Positions 41,038 to 51,589 of a stretch of DNA of 64,000 bases are shown here, one piece after another. How positions within the stretch are numbered: the stretch's first letter is position 1; every line of letters starts with the position of its first letter. Source of the DNA: Euphorbia lathyris (taxonomy: Eukaryota; Streptophyta; Magnoliopsida; Malpighiales; Euphorbiaceae); NCBI RefSeq assembly GCF_963576675.1, contig NC_088917.1, positions 14,102,001 to 14,166,000 on the forward strand. The letters run 5' to 3'. Both the position numbers and the translations under genes were made by a program. The notes beneath the pieces were generated by a model, which was not told the origin of the DNA, did not search any database, and saw nothing but the letters and a program-made list of their open reading frames with translations.

Positions 41038-43704
41038 TTATTTTAAAGATCCATCGACAATCAACCAAATTAGCTCCAGGAGGCAACGAGACTAAACTCC
41101 ATGTACCATTTACCATTAAAGCATTGTATTATGAGCCCATAACATCTCTCCATTCCTAAGATTTTGAAGCTTGTAGAAAGGTTTTGGGCTCCTTTAGGAT
41201 GGTACCGGTGAGAATTTTTATTAAAAAAAATCCCGACTTGAGAACTAGTGGTCATCCTATGTGGACGAGAAGGCGATTCCTAAAGTGCTTGCACTAAGGG
41301 CGATTTTTTGGTAGATGTGGAATGCCTAGAGGTGTTGATTTTGTCGGTAGTCAATTCGTTGTCAATAAAAATTGCGAACAAATCTAGACCATGATGAACT
41401 GGCATATGGATTGGGGCTGCGGACTGGTAGTCCAGTGAGACAAGTTGCAGATGAGAATTTTTTGAAACATGAGTTGTGCTTGAAGTGGAAGCGGCTAACA
41501 TTTTAATATTCGAAACAATAGGCACAAAACTGTTTTCATGAGTATTATGAACGAGTGCATGTGGTTAATGTGTTAATGGAGGTACAATAATCACTAAAGT
41601 TGCTCAAACGGAAAATCTTGTTCATCAAAAAGAACAAGACACGAGATAAAAATCTTACCCGAGATAGGATCGTAACAACAATAACTCTTATGAAGACAAC
41701 TACATCCCAAAAACATATATTTAGTATATATAGGTGCGAGTTTATGTGGACTATATGGATGAAGCCAAGGATAACATAAACATCCAAAGATAAACATTTG
41801 AGAATAATCAAGGAGATTTCGAAAAAGTAACTGATATGGAATAGCAAATTAACAGTAGATGTAGGCAATCAATTAATCACATGCACAACTATATCAAATG
41901 TATATGATTAAAAGGAAACATGTAAACATGCATGATTTAACAAAGCTAGACCAGTTTCAATAATATGACTGTGTTTTCTTTCTGCACAACCATTTTGTTC
42001 TGGCGTATAATGATAAGATGATCGATGAACTATCCTATGTTCTGAAAAATATTTTATGAGACCTTGAAACTCTCCTCCCCAATTAGAAGATTTGATTGGT
42101 AAACCAAAATATTTTTCTACAGTTAAGCGAAATTTGATAAAGGTATCATACACATCCGATTTCTTTTTGAGAAACCAGATCCATGAATACTTAGTGTAAT
42201 GATAAAAAAAAGAGCACATAATATAAATACCCAGCATGTGATTTAATTCTAGCAGGACCCCCAAATGGAAGAACATGTAAACTCTATGGCTGTTTAGTAC
42301 CAAAATTAGATTTAACAAATAGACGTTTATGAATTTTGCTTAAAGAATAAGGTTCACAAAGAGAATTCTTTTTATTATCAAAAGGTAAAATAACATTGGA
42401 GGAAACTAATTTTCTAACAACCGGAAGAGCTGAGTGACCTAAGAGAGCATGCCATATAGATAGTGCAACGAAATTTATTGAAACTGGAATTGAAGCTTGA
42501 ACTAGAAGATAATAGAGGTCGTCTTTACTCTTCCCCTGAAGACAATTTCCTATTGCAAAATCCTTTACCAAAAAAAAGTTAGCAAAAAATTCAACAGAGA
42601 TATTGTTAGAGGAAGTAAGAGATCTAACGGAAATCAAATTTTGAGAAGCCGAAAGAACAAATAACACATTTTTGAATTTGAGATTTTTACCGTTCATCTG
42701 ACAATCAAAAGCACCAACAAAAGTAATAGGAAGTTTAGAACCATAACGATAGTGACTTCTTCAGTGCCTTAATATTCAGAATGAAATGCAAGATTCTCCA
42801 AATCTGAGGTTAGATGATGAGTGGCCCCTATATCCATGACCCAAGATTGATTGTGATTAACAATAGCAAGATGTCCTGAAGGCTGAGTGTTTTGATGTTG
42901 TCCTTGGTCAAAGTTTGGTGATAAGCAAGTACGAGAATAATGTTCTTTCCTATTACAGTTATAACAAGTTATAGAGGAGTAGTCGATGTTAGTCATCATC
43001 GAGTTCAAATTTCCATGACCTAATTGATACTGATCGAAACCTCGAGCTGTGCCTTGGCCATTTGACCATCCGCCTTTGGAATTTCGTCAACGACCATGAT
43101 TCATAAATCCACAGTGAGAAACATATTAAGCAGATGGGGAAATATTGAGATCAACTGATGTATCTCTAGCTAACTGAATTTCTTTACTGATCAATAATCC
43201 AAAAAGAATATCATAAGAAATAGGCTCGAGATGAGCTTCTAATGAATAACAAAATGACCTATAAGATGAGCCAAGAGCTGTCATTATATAGTCAACAAAA
43301 TCATCTATACTCAATGGACTTTATAAAGTTGCCAACTGATCAAACAAAATTTCAGCCATTTTGCATATAAACAAAAATATAATCATTATTTTTCTGATGG
43401 GTGAGAAGTTGATTCTTTATCTGTCGAACTTGAGGTCGAGTTCCAACTTAAAAGGTTGTATGAAGCTTGTCCCAAGCTTCTTTAGTTGTTTTTGAACTCA
43501 CGAGCTGTGGGAGTAGATTATCAGACATAAAACTATAGGCCATTGCAAGAACTTGGGAGTTTTGAGCCTCCCAATCCTCCATATTCACACATGTTGGAGG
43601 AGAAGATGCGGAAACAGGGGAAAACAATCGAGCTCCATTTAAGATATTAGTCAATTGAATTTTCCATAACAAAAAGTTCGTGGGGGTAAGTTTAACATAC
43701 AAAC
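41038..43704 (-). pseudogene. Copia gag-pol remnant (gag to start of RT)
   Basis: Minus-strand pieces in order. Gag block KLTPTNFLLWKIQLTNILNG (about 43690-43450). Capsid remainder (43314-43126). Zinc knuckle CYNCNRKEHYSRTC at about 42970-42930, with protease at MDIGATHHLTSDLE (catalytic DTGA altered to DIGA). An integrase zinc region (HALLGHSALPVVRKL, about 42450), then the core with NWGGEFQG and PEQNGCAERKHSHII (about 42090-41970). There the usual catalytic Asp of DWGGEF reads Asn. An FGCLCYPWL...YKSYCC-like C-terminal block (41797-41594) follows, and an RT start equivalent to NGTWSLV.LPPGANLV near 41060. Several frames and stops interrupt it, so it is non-functional. Confidence 0.85.
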
Positions 43705-44006
43705 TGATTCGGAATCTCACAAAAGGCCCAACAGGCCCAGGCCCAATACACAAGGCCCATAGACCACCTCAACTCATTATAAATACCCCCAACATAGGAA
43801 GGTAAAGACACAAGAAACTCTTTTACCACAAATCTGGTAACCTCTAAAGCTCTTCGATTATTTTCCTTTTCTCAGTCGTCTCGAACATCTAACTGTCTTA
43901 ATCGTCGGAGTGTTCGCAGGGACCGCTCCTCGCACAGAGACGATCCCCAAGAACGACCAGGGTCCTCGACAGGCTGCCTGAATCTCTGTAGTCCGTTCCC
44001 TAATTA
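43705..44006 (+). repeat. Solo LTR nested in Copia gag, 302 bp
   Basis: A perfect 5-bp direct repeat CAAAC brackets the segment (43700-43704, 44007-44011), and the Gag reading frame continues across it on both sides. On the plus strand it carries TATA-like CATTATAAATACCCC (about 43774) followed by a GC-rich leader-like part. The ends TGATTCGGAA / TTCCCTAATTA are imperfect inverted repeats; the last dinucleotide is TA, not CA. Confidence 0.72.
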
Positions 44007-44084
44007 CAAACTATGTGACAAGCTTGTTGTGTGGGACTGAGTAAAAACATTATGATTTCCGTTGGAATCATATTTGAGGAATTT

Positions 44085-44882
44085 TGAGATGATTAAGACA
44101 TAAAGGACATTGAGGCCGAAGATGATGAATATTTGATGTAGACATCTCCTTTGTAATCTCGAGCCAAGGTATGAAGGAAGGCCTCACACAGCATGTGCCC
44201 TCAGCTATATGTCATGTGAGAGGAAATGCAAAGGAGGAATAGTGGAAGTTTACCCCCCACATGGCATGCTAAGGGGACACATGTCGTGTGGAGCACGAGT
44301 GGAAGATTAGGGGAGCTCTTGAGTTAATTCACTCGGCGTGTGCCACTACCACACGTCGAGTGAACTTCGAAGGTGGGCGATCGCAAGGAGACTGGGCAAA
44401 GCTGGCTGGGCATATGAGGAAGGCCACACACCGTATTGCACACCCACACGCCATGTGGCATGACTAATTGGCTAGAGGATAAGAGAGACAAGAACTGCCA
44501 GAGTTCTGATTGAGCTGCCAGAGTTCTGATTTCCTTTGTAATTATTGTTTATGCCACTCCTTATTTTACTATTTTGTCACTTAGGCTTATTTCCCTAAAT
44601 TCTATTTTGGCATCCCTTTCCCATCCAATCCCTATCTTTCCTCATTGTTTTGTAACCGTAGCTAGGTTATTTTAGTCTTTTACTTTATTAATTGGGAGAG
44701 CTATTTAAGCCTCTTTGTTTGTAAGGATGAACCAACTTTTATTAAATCAATTTATCAAAAGCCTCCATTGGAGCAAGGTTGAAACATTTTCTTTGGTATT
44801 AACTCCTTCAAGTTAGATTTGAGAAGAAACTCTTTAGTTGATTTAAGATCAAAATCAACATGTTCAACATTAATCCGTATCA
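44085..44882 (+). repeat. Probable solo LTR in the Copia leader, about 798 bp
   Basis: Ends TGAGATGATT and AATCCGTATCA form an imperfect inverted pair. Flanks AATTT/ATTTT match at 4/5. GAGCTATTTAAGCC (about 44698) looks like a TATA region. The interior has CACACG-CATGTG-rich palindromic DNA near 44190-44460 and an 18-bp direct repeat (CTGCCAGAGTTCTGATT) near 44500. Confidence 0.6.
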
Positions 44883-44973
44883 ATTTTGAATACTATTTCA
44901 ATGACACAGAGACATAATATCTTCAGCAATAAGACCGAAAAGGGAGATGATGAAGTTACTTTTTAAACCCACT

Positions 44974-44986
44974 GGCTCTCATACCA
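44974..44986 (-). other. Primer-binding site of the truncated Copia
   Basis: On the minus strand TGGTATGAGAGCC follows the LTR directly. It is the initiator-Met type with one change, identical to the variant in the SMART at 27866-27878. Confidence 0.75.
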
Positions 44987-45263
44987 CGAAACAATTAATA
45001 TACTGAAATAACTCTAACTTGTATTTCACAAATAATGAACATGTTTATACACAAGAGGGTCGGCCAACCCTGACATGGAGAAACCGAAACCTATACAAAC
45101 TCTAATAGCAAACCGTATGGTCTAACTAGAATAGGAAAGTGTAACCCTAGCCGTGTAGTCTAACTAGACTAGCTAGGAAAGTGCAACCCTTTTCTAATTT
45201 AGGGTTTACTTCCTTATCATACTTGTTCAGGAATTTAATCTCGAACAAGTTTTCACAGAAACA
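44987..45263 (-). repeat. 5' LTR of the truncated Copia
   Basis: On the minus strand TGTTTCTGTG ... AATTGTTTCG, 277 bp, with TATA-like GTGTATAAACATG. Its partner LTR is missing. The final CG replaces the usual CA. Confidence 0.7.
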
Positions 45264-45265
45264 TA

Positions 45266-45345
45266 TATGCAAAAAACAGAAAGTAAGAGAGTCTGAGACT
45301 TGGAGTATGCAAAAAACAGAAAGTAAGAGAGTCTGAGACTTGGAG
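45266..45345. repeat. 40-bp tandem duplication
   Basis: TATGCAAAAAACAGAAAGTA...GACTTGGAG occurs twice in direct succession with no differences that I can see. Confidence 0.9.
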
Positions 45346-45361
45346 TCTCGGACGGTACTCT

Positions 45362-45606
45362 TGTTACACCCTGGCCAATACTATGTAGATATTGTCATTT
45401 TAGCCCAAATCCAACACCTTGGACCTCATGGCTTTAAAACGCGTCTGCATGTATTGGATTCTCATCTTACTAATAAGCCTCAATCACTCCCTCTCCACTT
45501 CCGATGTGAGATTCAATTCATTCCTATCCCCATCACCATCCCTTAGTGGCGCTCCTTGCTCAGGCCTTCTACCCCGACGCCACCCACTCCAGACCGGGTT
45601 GTTACA
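45362..45606 (-). repeat. Solo LTR, family A, 245 bp
   Basis: On the minus strand TGTAACAACCCGG ... GGGTGTAACA, with a perfect 5-bp TSD ACTCT (45357-45361, 45607-45611). Homologous to 8473-8723 and 47441-47675. It lies about 440 bp upstream of the HyPRP start codon. Confidence 0.9.
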
Positions 45607-45956
45607 ACTCTAATCAGAAATTATTTAAAGGAGCTACTATGATTTTGCAAATTGTTTGTTTGCCTACACCAAACGGATCTTTAACCCGAAGATCGGATCC
45701 AACTTGCACCACAAAACAAACCAAAATATCTTCGAATATTACTAATACTAATATCACCTAAAGAATGTCTGATGAATCCGCAACCGACTCAATCCGAAAC
45801 GGATTCAATCTGAACCAGTTTTGAATTGGTGGCTGGCAAATTTTGGAAATGTTTTTCCCCCCGAAATGGCCAAAAAAACTGGTTGGCAGTTTGTGTTTGT
45901 TTCTGCAAACAGTTGCTATAGAAAAAATCCAAACTCAATCAATCATACATTTTCCC

Positions 45957-45966
45957 TTTATAAAAC
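45957..45966 (+). promoter_or_regulatory. Probable TATA box of the HyPRP gene
   Basis: CTTTATAAAA lies 78-87 bp upstream of the ATG, a normal distance allowing a short leader. Sequence between 45612 and 45956 holds no other recognisable feature. Confidence 0.65.
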
Positions 45967-46043
45967 ACCATTAAACCCTCTTCTTCTCAAACTCACAATT
46001 GAAGCTAAACACTTAAAAAATAAGCTTTAAGTTTAATTTAGCT

Positions 46044-46493
46044 ATGGCTTCTACTACTTCTTCTTGCATTTTCCTTCTCTCTCTCCTCTTCTTCTCCCCT
46101 TTCTCTTCGGCTTGCCCGGGCGGGAAATGCAACCCGGATCCGACACCTATTACTCCGGCCTCCAGCCCGTCCGCAGGGAACCCGGATCCGACACCTACTA
46201 CTCCGGCCTCCAGCCCGTCCGCAGGGACGGAGTCTTGCCCTGTAGATACATTGAAGCTCGGAACCTGTGCAGACCTTCTAGGGCTCGTAAACATTATCGT
46301 CGGCGGTCCGCCTTCCGGTAGCAAATGTTGTGCTGTGCTTGAAGGATTGGTTGATTTGGAAGCTGCATTGTGTCTTTGCACTGCTATTAAAGCTAATGTG
46401 CTTGGAATTAACTTGAATGTTCCTATTACTCTTGGGTTGCTTGTTAGTGCATGTGAAAAAAATCTTCCTGAGGGTTTTACTTGTCCGTCGTAA
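46044..46493 (+). CDS. Hybrid proline-rich protein (HyPRP), 8-cysteine-motif family
   Basis: An intact 149-codon, intronless gene. Residues 1 to about 23 are a secretory signal peptide (hydrophobic FLLSLLFFSPFSS, cleavage probably before CPGG), so the product should reach the cell wall or surface. Residues 30-61 are a Pro/Ser/Thr linker made of two 16-residue tandem repeats (NPDPTPITPASSPSAG, then the same with I to T). Residues 65-147 form the eight-cysteine domain: C65, C75, C95-C96, C110-x-C112, C137, C147, the C-C-CC-CxC-C-C pattern of HyPRP/DC2.15/EARLI1-like proteins related to lipid transfer proteins. The length is usual for the family. The start codon is the first ATG after the TATA box and gives the signal peptide. 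Members are linked to wall structure, stress and lipid signalling; the precise role here is unknown. Confidence 0.95.
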   Translation: MASTTSSCIFLLSLLFFSPFSSACPGGKCNPDPTPITPASSPSAGNPDPTPTTPASSPSAGTESCPVDTLKLGTCADLLGLVNIIVGGPPSGSKCCAVLEGLVDLEAALCLCTAIKANVLGINLNVPITLGLLVSACEKNLPEGFTCPS

Positions 46494-46827
46494 ATCTGTC
46501 GAGATCCGTCGGTGAAATTGATTTTGTTTCCTGCTGTTTTTCTGAAGTTTTGGTTTTTTTTTGGGAATTAAGATGTGATTTGTTTGGTTTGATCTTAATT
46601 AGTTATGATTAATTAAGATATATTGTTTGATGTATGTTTTGATGTGTGATTTCTATGAATAATTTAATTAGGCAAAGGTTTATTTTTTGCCTTAATTAAA
46701 TACTTTTAGTGTGTATTCTTGATTAATTAATATAAGTTATAATTACTCTTTCTATCTTCCTTTCTTTTTATACCTTGTTTTCGCTAATTTTATCAATTTA
46801 TTCATTCTTATATAATGTTTTATATAT

Positions 46828-47427
46828 TGATATCGGAATATCGGAATCTTCCTTAGCTTCCAGTGACCTGAGAACATAGCAAGCGGTCACATAGGGGTAG
46901 GAGTCCGACAAACCCTTTCCGATGCTTAAGTACAGTGGACCGGGTGCAATGGACCCAACCAATAAAAAGAGAGAATCATGCTACCTCATTGGGAGATGAT
47001 TGGTGTAAGAAAAGAAAGTGCACAATTGTCACGTTTCTATTGTTAAGGTCCAATGAACCGGGACCATAGTAGAATTTCTCGGTATCTAGAGAAGAATATA
47101 TATCAACTTGAAAGCAGTTTAGTAAGAGAGAATGAGTAATTAATCACGTACCTGTAGCTCTCACTTCTAAGCTATTTATAGGCGAATATTATTTACAAGT
47201 GGGCTTGTGTTATGTACACTTGTCAACTCCTCATTGGCTTCGAACCCTATTATTCCTCGTTTAAACAGAGTTGAGCGTGCCTTTTGGTATACAAAGCTTC
47301 TCATGATTCACGTGCCTTATTGAACCATTCTTCCGAAGAGAGCCCTTTAGGTGGGTTGGGCTGATGTTTGGCCTTTAATAGGTCTCGACCTTAGCTTACT
47401 GGCCCATAATCATTATTTACCATATCA
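46828..47427 (-). repeat. Solo LTR, 600 bp, downstream of the HyPRP gene
   Basis: On the minus strand TGATATGGTAA ... TTCCGATATCA (TG...CA), with a perfect 5-bp TSD TATAT (46823-46827, 47428-47432). TATA-like CGCCTATAAATAGC lies inside on the minus strand. Its promoter would point back toward the HyPRP gene, whose stop is about 330 bp away. Confidence 0.85.
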
Positions 47428-47440
47428 TATATATTATTTA

Positions 47441-47675
47441 TGTAACAACCCGGTTCGGAGGGGTAGAAGAGACATGAGCAAGGAACAGTTTTAAGGGATA
47501 GTGATGGAGAAGGAATGAACTGAATCCCACATCGGAAATGAAGAGAGTGATTAGAGCTTATTAGTAAGGTGAGAATCCAATGTACAACGATGCATTTTAA
47601 AACCGTGAGGTTTAAAGTGTTGGATTTGAGTCAAAACGGACAATATATACGTGCTACTGGGCCGCATAGATTTGA
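47441..47675 (+). repeat. Solo LTR, family A, right end decayed
   Basis: TGTAACAACCCGGTTCGG, TCCCACATCGGAA and CTTATTAGTAAGGTGAGAAT align with the minus strand of 45362-45606. The last dozen bases are lost or diverged. Confidence 0.8.
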
Positions 47676-48296
47676 TTGATGTTTTGTGGGACAAATCTTC
47701 ATTGGTTTTTGTTTTAAGAACAAAAGAAATGTCAGTTTCATTTTTGTTATATTTGAAGCTAATTATTTTGATGAGACCTAAAGTACTGCAACAGCTGGTT
47801 GGTTCAATTCAATAATAGACTGTAACCAAATAATTACATATTTTAATTAAATGAATATTTATTTTTTTTCAAATGGATACATGTTTCATAAAATTCTACA
47901 TGCTAAATCTGAAGTTTATAAAATTTTATATATGATGAAAGCATTTTGGGACTCGCAAGTGATCCATATTTTTATGTGTCATCGTATAAAGACCGGTTTT
48001 GATGAGCAAATGTAAATTAGTTATTATTAGCGATTAACAGTATTATTAGTTATCGGAAAAAAAAAAAAACAGTATTATTAGTTATTAACTCCGTTAATCT
48101 TATTAAGTTCGGACCGGCCAATCTGGAGCTCTGCCGGTTTATTGAACCCTTAACAAACCAGTGTGGATCGAAGTTGAACTGGAGACTACATTTTTAAGGA
48201 CAAATTTAAATTTATTTTATTAAACAAAAAGGTAGACCTTTTAGGAAAAATATATATACAAAAATAAAAATAATGTTAAAATTTATATATTTTTAT
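47676..48296. other. AT-rich intergenic stretch
   Basis: No gene is visible. A GTTCGGACCGG segment near 48108 has an inverted counterpart near 51480 across the pogo element (CTCGGACCGG), a hint that the pogo element interrupted an older repeat. Confidence 0.4.
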
Positions 48297-48477
48297 TACA
48301 GTTAAACCTCGATAAATGAATATTCGATAAAGTAAATAACATCGATTATATAATAAATTCTTCCGGTCCCGACTTGGGCCAATGGATTAAAGTAATAACC
48401 TCGCTAAATGCATTAAGTAATAAAAAATATTTAAATCCTTAAGGGCCCAATGAAAATATAAAGTAATAATTATTAAA

Positions 48478-48662
48478 TTCAGTATTTTTCACATGGACCT
48501 TGATGACCACGTGAATTTGGTCATTCACCGTTAGATGTAGGCTGATTAAATCTAAACATTAAGATGCTTTGAATCTCCACCTTAGGATTTTAATCAGTCT
48601 ACATCTAACGGGGAATGACCAAATTTACCGTGGTCATCAAGGTCCATGTGAACACTACTGAA
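48478..48662. mobile_element. Short palindromic MITE, 185 bp
   Basis: Inverted arms of about 70 bp: TTCAGTATTTTTCACATGG... and its complement (GGTCCATGTGAACACTACTGAA). ATTAAA repeats directly on both sides (48472-48477, 48663-48668). A half copy lies at 53822-53911. Confidence 0.78.
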
Positions 48663-48674
48663 ATTAAATTACAT

Positions 48675-48678
<4 letters not shown>

Positions 48679-48713
<35 letters not shown>
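48679..48713. repeat. TA microsatellite
   Basis: An uninterrupted TA run at the left border of the 2-kb long-TIR element. A second run of similar length lies at 50752-50788. Confidence 0.9.
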
Positions 48714-48714
<1 letters not shown>

Positions 48715-48716
<2 letters not shown>

Positions 48717-50742
48717 AGAGATCATGTGTGACACATTTCTTATGGTATGACAAGTCTTATTGTGTGACAATGACCAATTTTGTAACTAACCAAAAGGAGT
48801 GACAAATTTGTAAATAAAAGGAAATAGAAAATTGTTTTATTTTTTTCTTTAAAATGCATTTTTCCAAATTTTCCAATCTTTTTTTTCAAAAAAATTTATA
48901 CCGTTGGACTCGTCTTAATTATACGGTCATTTTAAGATCCCAGAAGCTCGGGTAAAGAATCCGGCGATCTGTTTTTCTGTGAGAAAAAATGTCCAGAAAA
49001 TTCTTAAAAAATTTCAGAAAATGTAAAACATTATTCTGAGAAACTTTAATTGTTGACTCAACATGAGATTCCTTACGGTTTAGTCCCAAATCAACGGAAT
49101 CCGGCGGTTAGATGAGCATTTTCCAATAAAAAAATCCGAAAGTGCCTAGAAAATTCTCAAACAATTCCAAAAAATGTAAAACATTATTTGGAGAAACTTT
49201 AATTCTTGAGTTGAAGTAGGATTTCTTACGGTTTAGTCCCAATAAAACATTTTTCTTAATTTTATCCATTTTACATCCTTCAACAATTTATTAGGTCAAA
49301 ACCGTAAGCAATCCCGCTTCGGCCCAAGAATTAAAGTTTCTTAGAATAATGTTTTACATTTTATGGAATTTTTTAAGAATTTTCTGGGCACTTTTTTTCT
49401 CGCCAGAAAACGTCCACCCGGATTCCGGTCACCGGAATTTTTTTTACTTGAGCTTCAGGGATCTTAAAATGACCGTCTAATTTAGACGAGTCTAATAGTA
49501 TAAAAAATTTCGAAAAATGAGGTTAAAAATATTGGGAAAATGTATTTTAAAAAAAAAGAAATAAAACATTTTTCTATTGGAACAATATAAGTATTATGTT
49601 GGAACAAATGGTACACTGATCTGGAACAAATAGTACACTGATTTGGAACAATGTAAGTAGGACAAAAAACGTGCCCAGAAAATTATGAAATAATTCCAAA
49701 ACATGTAAAATATCATTTTAAGAAACTTTAATTCTTGGCTCAAATTGAGATTCCTTATAGTTTTGACCCAATAAATTGTTGAACCATGTAAAATGGATAA
49801 AATTAAGGAATAAGTTTTATTGGGATTAAACCGTAAGAAATCACGCTTCGACCCAAGAATTAAAATTTCTTATAATAATGTTTTACATTTTTTGAAATTT
49901 TTTCAGAATTTTCTAGGCACTTTGTTTCTCGCCAGAAAACGCTCACCTGGATTCCGTTCACCGGAATTTTTTTAGTTGAACTTCAGGGATCTTAAAATGA
50001 CCGTCTAATTTAGACGAGTCTAATAGTATAAAAAATTTTGAAAAACGAGGTTAGAAATGTCGGGAAAATGTATTTTAAAGAAAATAAATAAAACAATTTT
50101 CTGTTGGAACAATATAAGTATTATGTTGGAACAAATGGTACACTGATTTGGAACAATGTAAGTAGTACAAAAAAAACGTACTCAGAAAATTATCAAAAAA
50201 TTCCAAAACATTTAAAACATCATTTTAAGAAACTTTAATTCTTGGCTCAAAGCGAGATTCCTTACAGTTTTGACCCAACAAATTATTGAAGCATGTAAAA
50301 TGGATAAAATTAAGGAAAAAGTTTTATTGGGACTAAACCGTAAGAAATCCCGCTTCAACCCAAGAATTAAAGTTTCTTAGAATAATGTTTTACATTTTTT
50401 GGACTTTTTTGAGAATTTTCTGGGCACTTTTTTTCTCGTCGGAAAACGTCCACCCAGATTCCGTTCACCGGAAATTTTTTTACTTGAGCTTCAGGGAATG
50501 ACCGTCTATTTTAGACGAGTCTAATAGCATAAAAATTTTTGAAAAACGATATTAGAGATGTCGGAAAAATGTATTTTAAAGAAAATAAATAAAACAATTT
50601 TCTATATCCTCTCTTTCCTTTTATTTACAAATTTGCCACCTTGCCCTTTTCAATTATAATCAAAACTACGTAGTTTTGTTATGTCACACAATAAGCTTCT
50701 TGTCACACTCTAACCCCTTGTCACACTGGATCTCACCTCTCT
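48715..50742. mobile_element. Long-TIR element with internal repeats, about 2.0 kb
   Basis: The left end (GGAGAGATCATGTGTGACAC...) and right end (complement GAGAGGTGAGATCCAGTGTG) share inverted homology for over 200 bp, including GTGACAAATTTGTAAATAAA and GACTCGTCTAA. Between them, units of about 500 bp repeat: the TTTTCTGGGCACTTTTTTTC module recurs near 49380, 49910 and 50420, and TTGGAACAATATAAGTATTA recurs near 49579 and 50106. No protein-coding frame is present. TA microsatellites on both sides hide any TSD. Confidence 0.75.
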
Positions 50743-50746
50743 CTCT

Positions 50747-50751
<5 letters not shown>

Positions 50752-50788
<37 letters not shown>
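50752..50788. repeat. TA microsatellite
   Basis: TA run at the right border of the 2-kb long-TIR element. Confidence 0.9.
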
Positions 50789-50792
<4 letters not shown>

Positions 50793-50820
50793 CAAAACCT
50801 TTCAATCAATCAACTAGAAG

Positions 50821-51270
50821 TCATTTCTTTTGAAAAAATGCATCTATAGTTGATTGTTTTTTCTTTCCACCTAAACCAAAATGAACACCATTCTTAACTT
50901 TTTGTAGTGCAAACACAACTTCTGGTATATTTTGCTCATGTTGTAGCAAGTAGTTGTTTAAGGTGATCATTGCTTGAAAGGCCTCTTTTGACGATACATT
51001 TGCGACAATGCAACTATCATCTGGCTCTGGATCATTTCCATCATCATTATTCATTATTGACTAGATAATTTCTTCATCTGTAAGCGATTCCATGACTGCA
51101 TCATTCTCGCTAGGATAGTTCAAAAGATGTTCGACATCCATCACATTTCTATAGCATAAATTAGAAATGACATCACTTAATCCTTGGATATCTTCATCTA
51201 ATTGACCAACTTCTGGTTCAGGAACATTAGCATCCTCTGAATGAATCTTGCAATGCCTAAAACAATTTAT
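50821..51270 (-). pseudogene. C-terminal remnant of a pogo/Tigger-type transposase
   Basis: On the minus strand the frame starts at NCFRHCKI (about 51267). A TAG at about 51061 interrupts it, and it continues as a 77-codon open frame from ATG 51054 to a TGA/TAA at 50821. It ends KKKQSTIDAFFQKK. QSTIDAFF fits the PCNA-interacting (PIP) box QxxIxxFF, which occurs at the C-terminus of pogo transposases. The N-terminal CENP-B-like DNA-binding region and the DDE core are absent. Position and strand fit the surrounding Emigrant/Lemi1-like TIRs, so it is probably this element's own transposase. Confidence 0.7.
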
Positions 51271-51345
51271 CGATAAATGAATAATTTATTAATTTATCGA
51301 TAAATAAATAATTTATTCATTTATCGATAAATAAATAATCTCGCT
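51265..51345. repeat. Three tandem units of about 28 bp
   Basis: AATTTATCGATAAATGAATA-type units are repeated three times in the right subterminal part of the pogo element. The TATCGATA core echoes its left end (CGATAAATGAATATTCGATA). Confidence 0.8.
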
Positions 51346-51589
51346 TAATGAATATTTTTTCCGGTCCCAAGGATATGCATTTATAGAGGTTTTACTGTAG
51401 TCTTGCAATTGCAATAGCCCGGTGTGAACTGGGTTTACCTGTTCACACCGGTTTTCTGAGGGTGGGTTAACCCAGTTAAGCTCGGACCGGACTTGCTGCC
51501 AGTCCGGGCTTGATAACATTGAATAACAATATGCCAAAATAAACAAAACTTGAACTTGAAAATGAGAATTCTAGATTGAACTGTTTAAA

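Larger units (their letters stand above)
41035..45263 (-). mobile_element. 3'-truncated Copia retrotransposon interrupted by two solo LTRs
   Basis: On the minus strand: LTR (44987-45263), primer-binding site, leader, gag, protease, integrase and the first blocks of RT, then homology stops near 41035. RT core, RNase H and the 3' LTR are missing. Solo LTRs at 44085-44882 and 43705-44006 split the leader and gag. Many stops and shifts show it is old. Confidence 0.85.
48299..51397 (-). mobile_element. Emigrant/Lemi1-like pogo (Tc1/mariner) element, about 3.1 kb with nested insertions
   Basis: Left end CAGTTAAACCTCGATAAATG; right end, reverse-complemented, CAGTAAAACCTCTATAAATG. These resemble the known Emigrant/Lemi1 TIR of plants, and TA flanks both ends (48297-48298, 51398-51399) as expected for Tc1/mariner. 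It holds a transposase C-terminal remnant (minus strand), a 185-bp MITE and a 2-kb long-TIR element between two TA microsatellites. Confidence 0.8.

Noticed and set aside
46013..46381. A 122-codon minus-strand frame opposite the HyPRP gene
   Set aside because: It is an antisense shadow; the sense frame has a signal peptide and the perfect eight-cysteine pattern.
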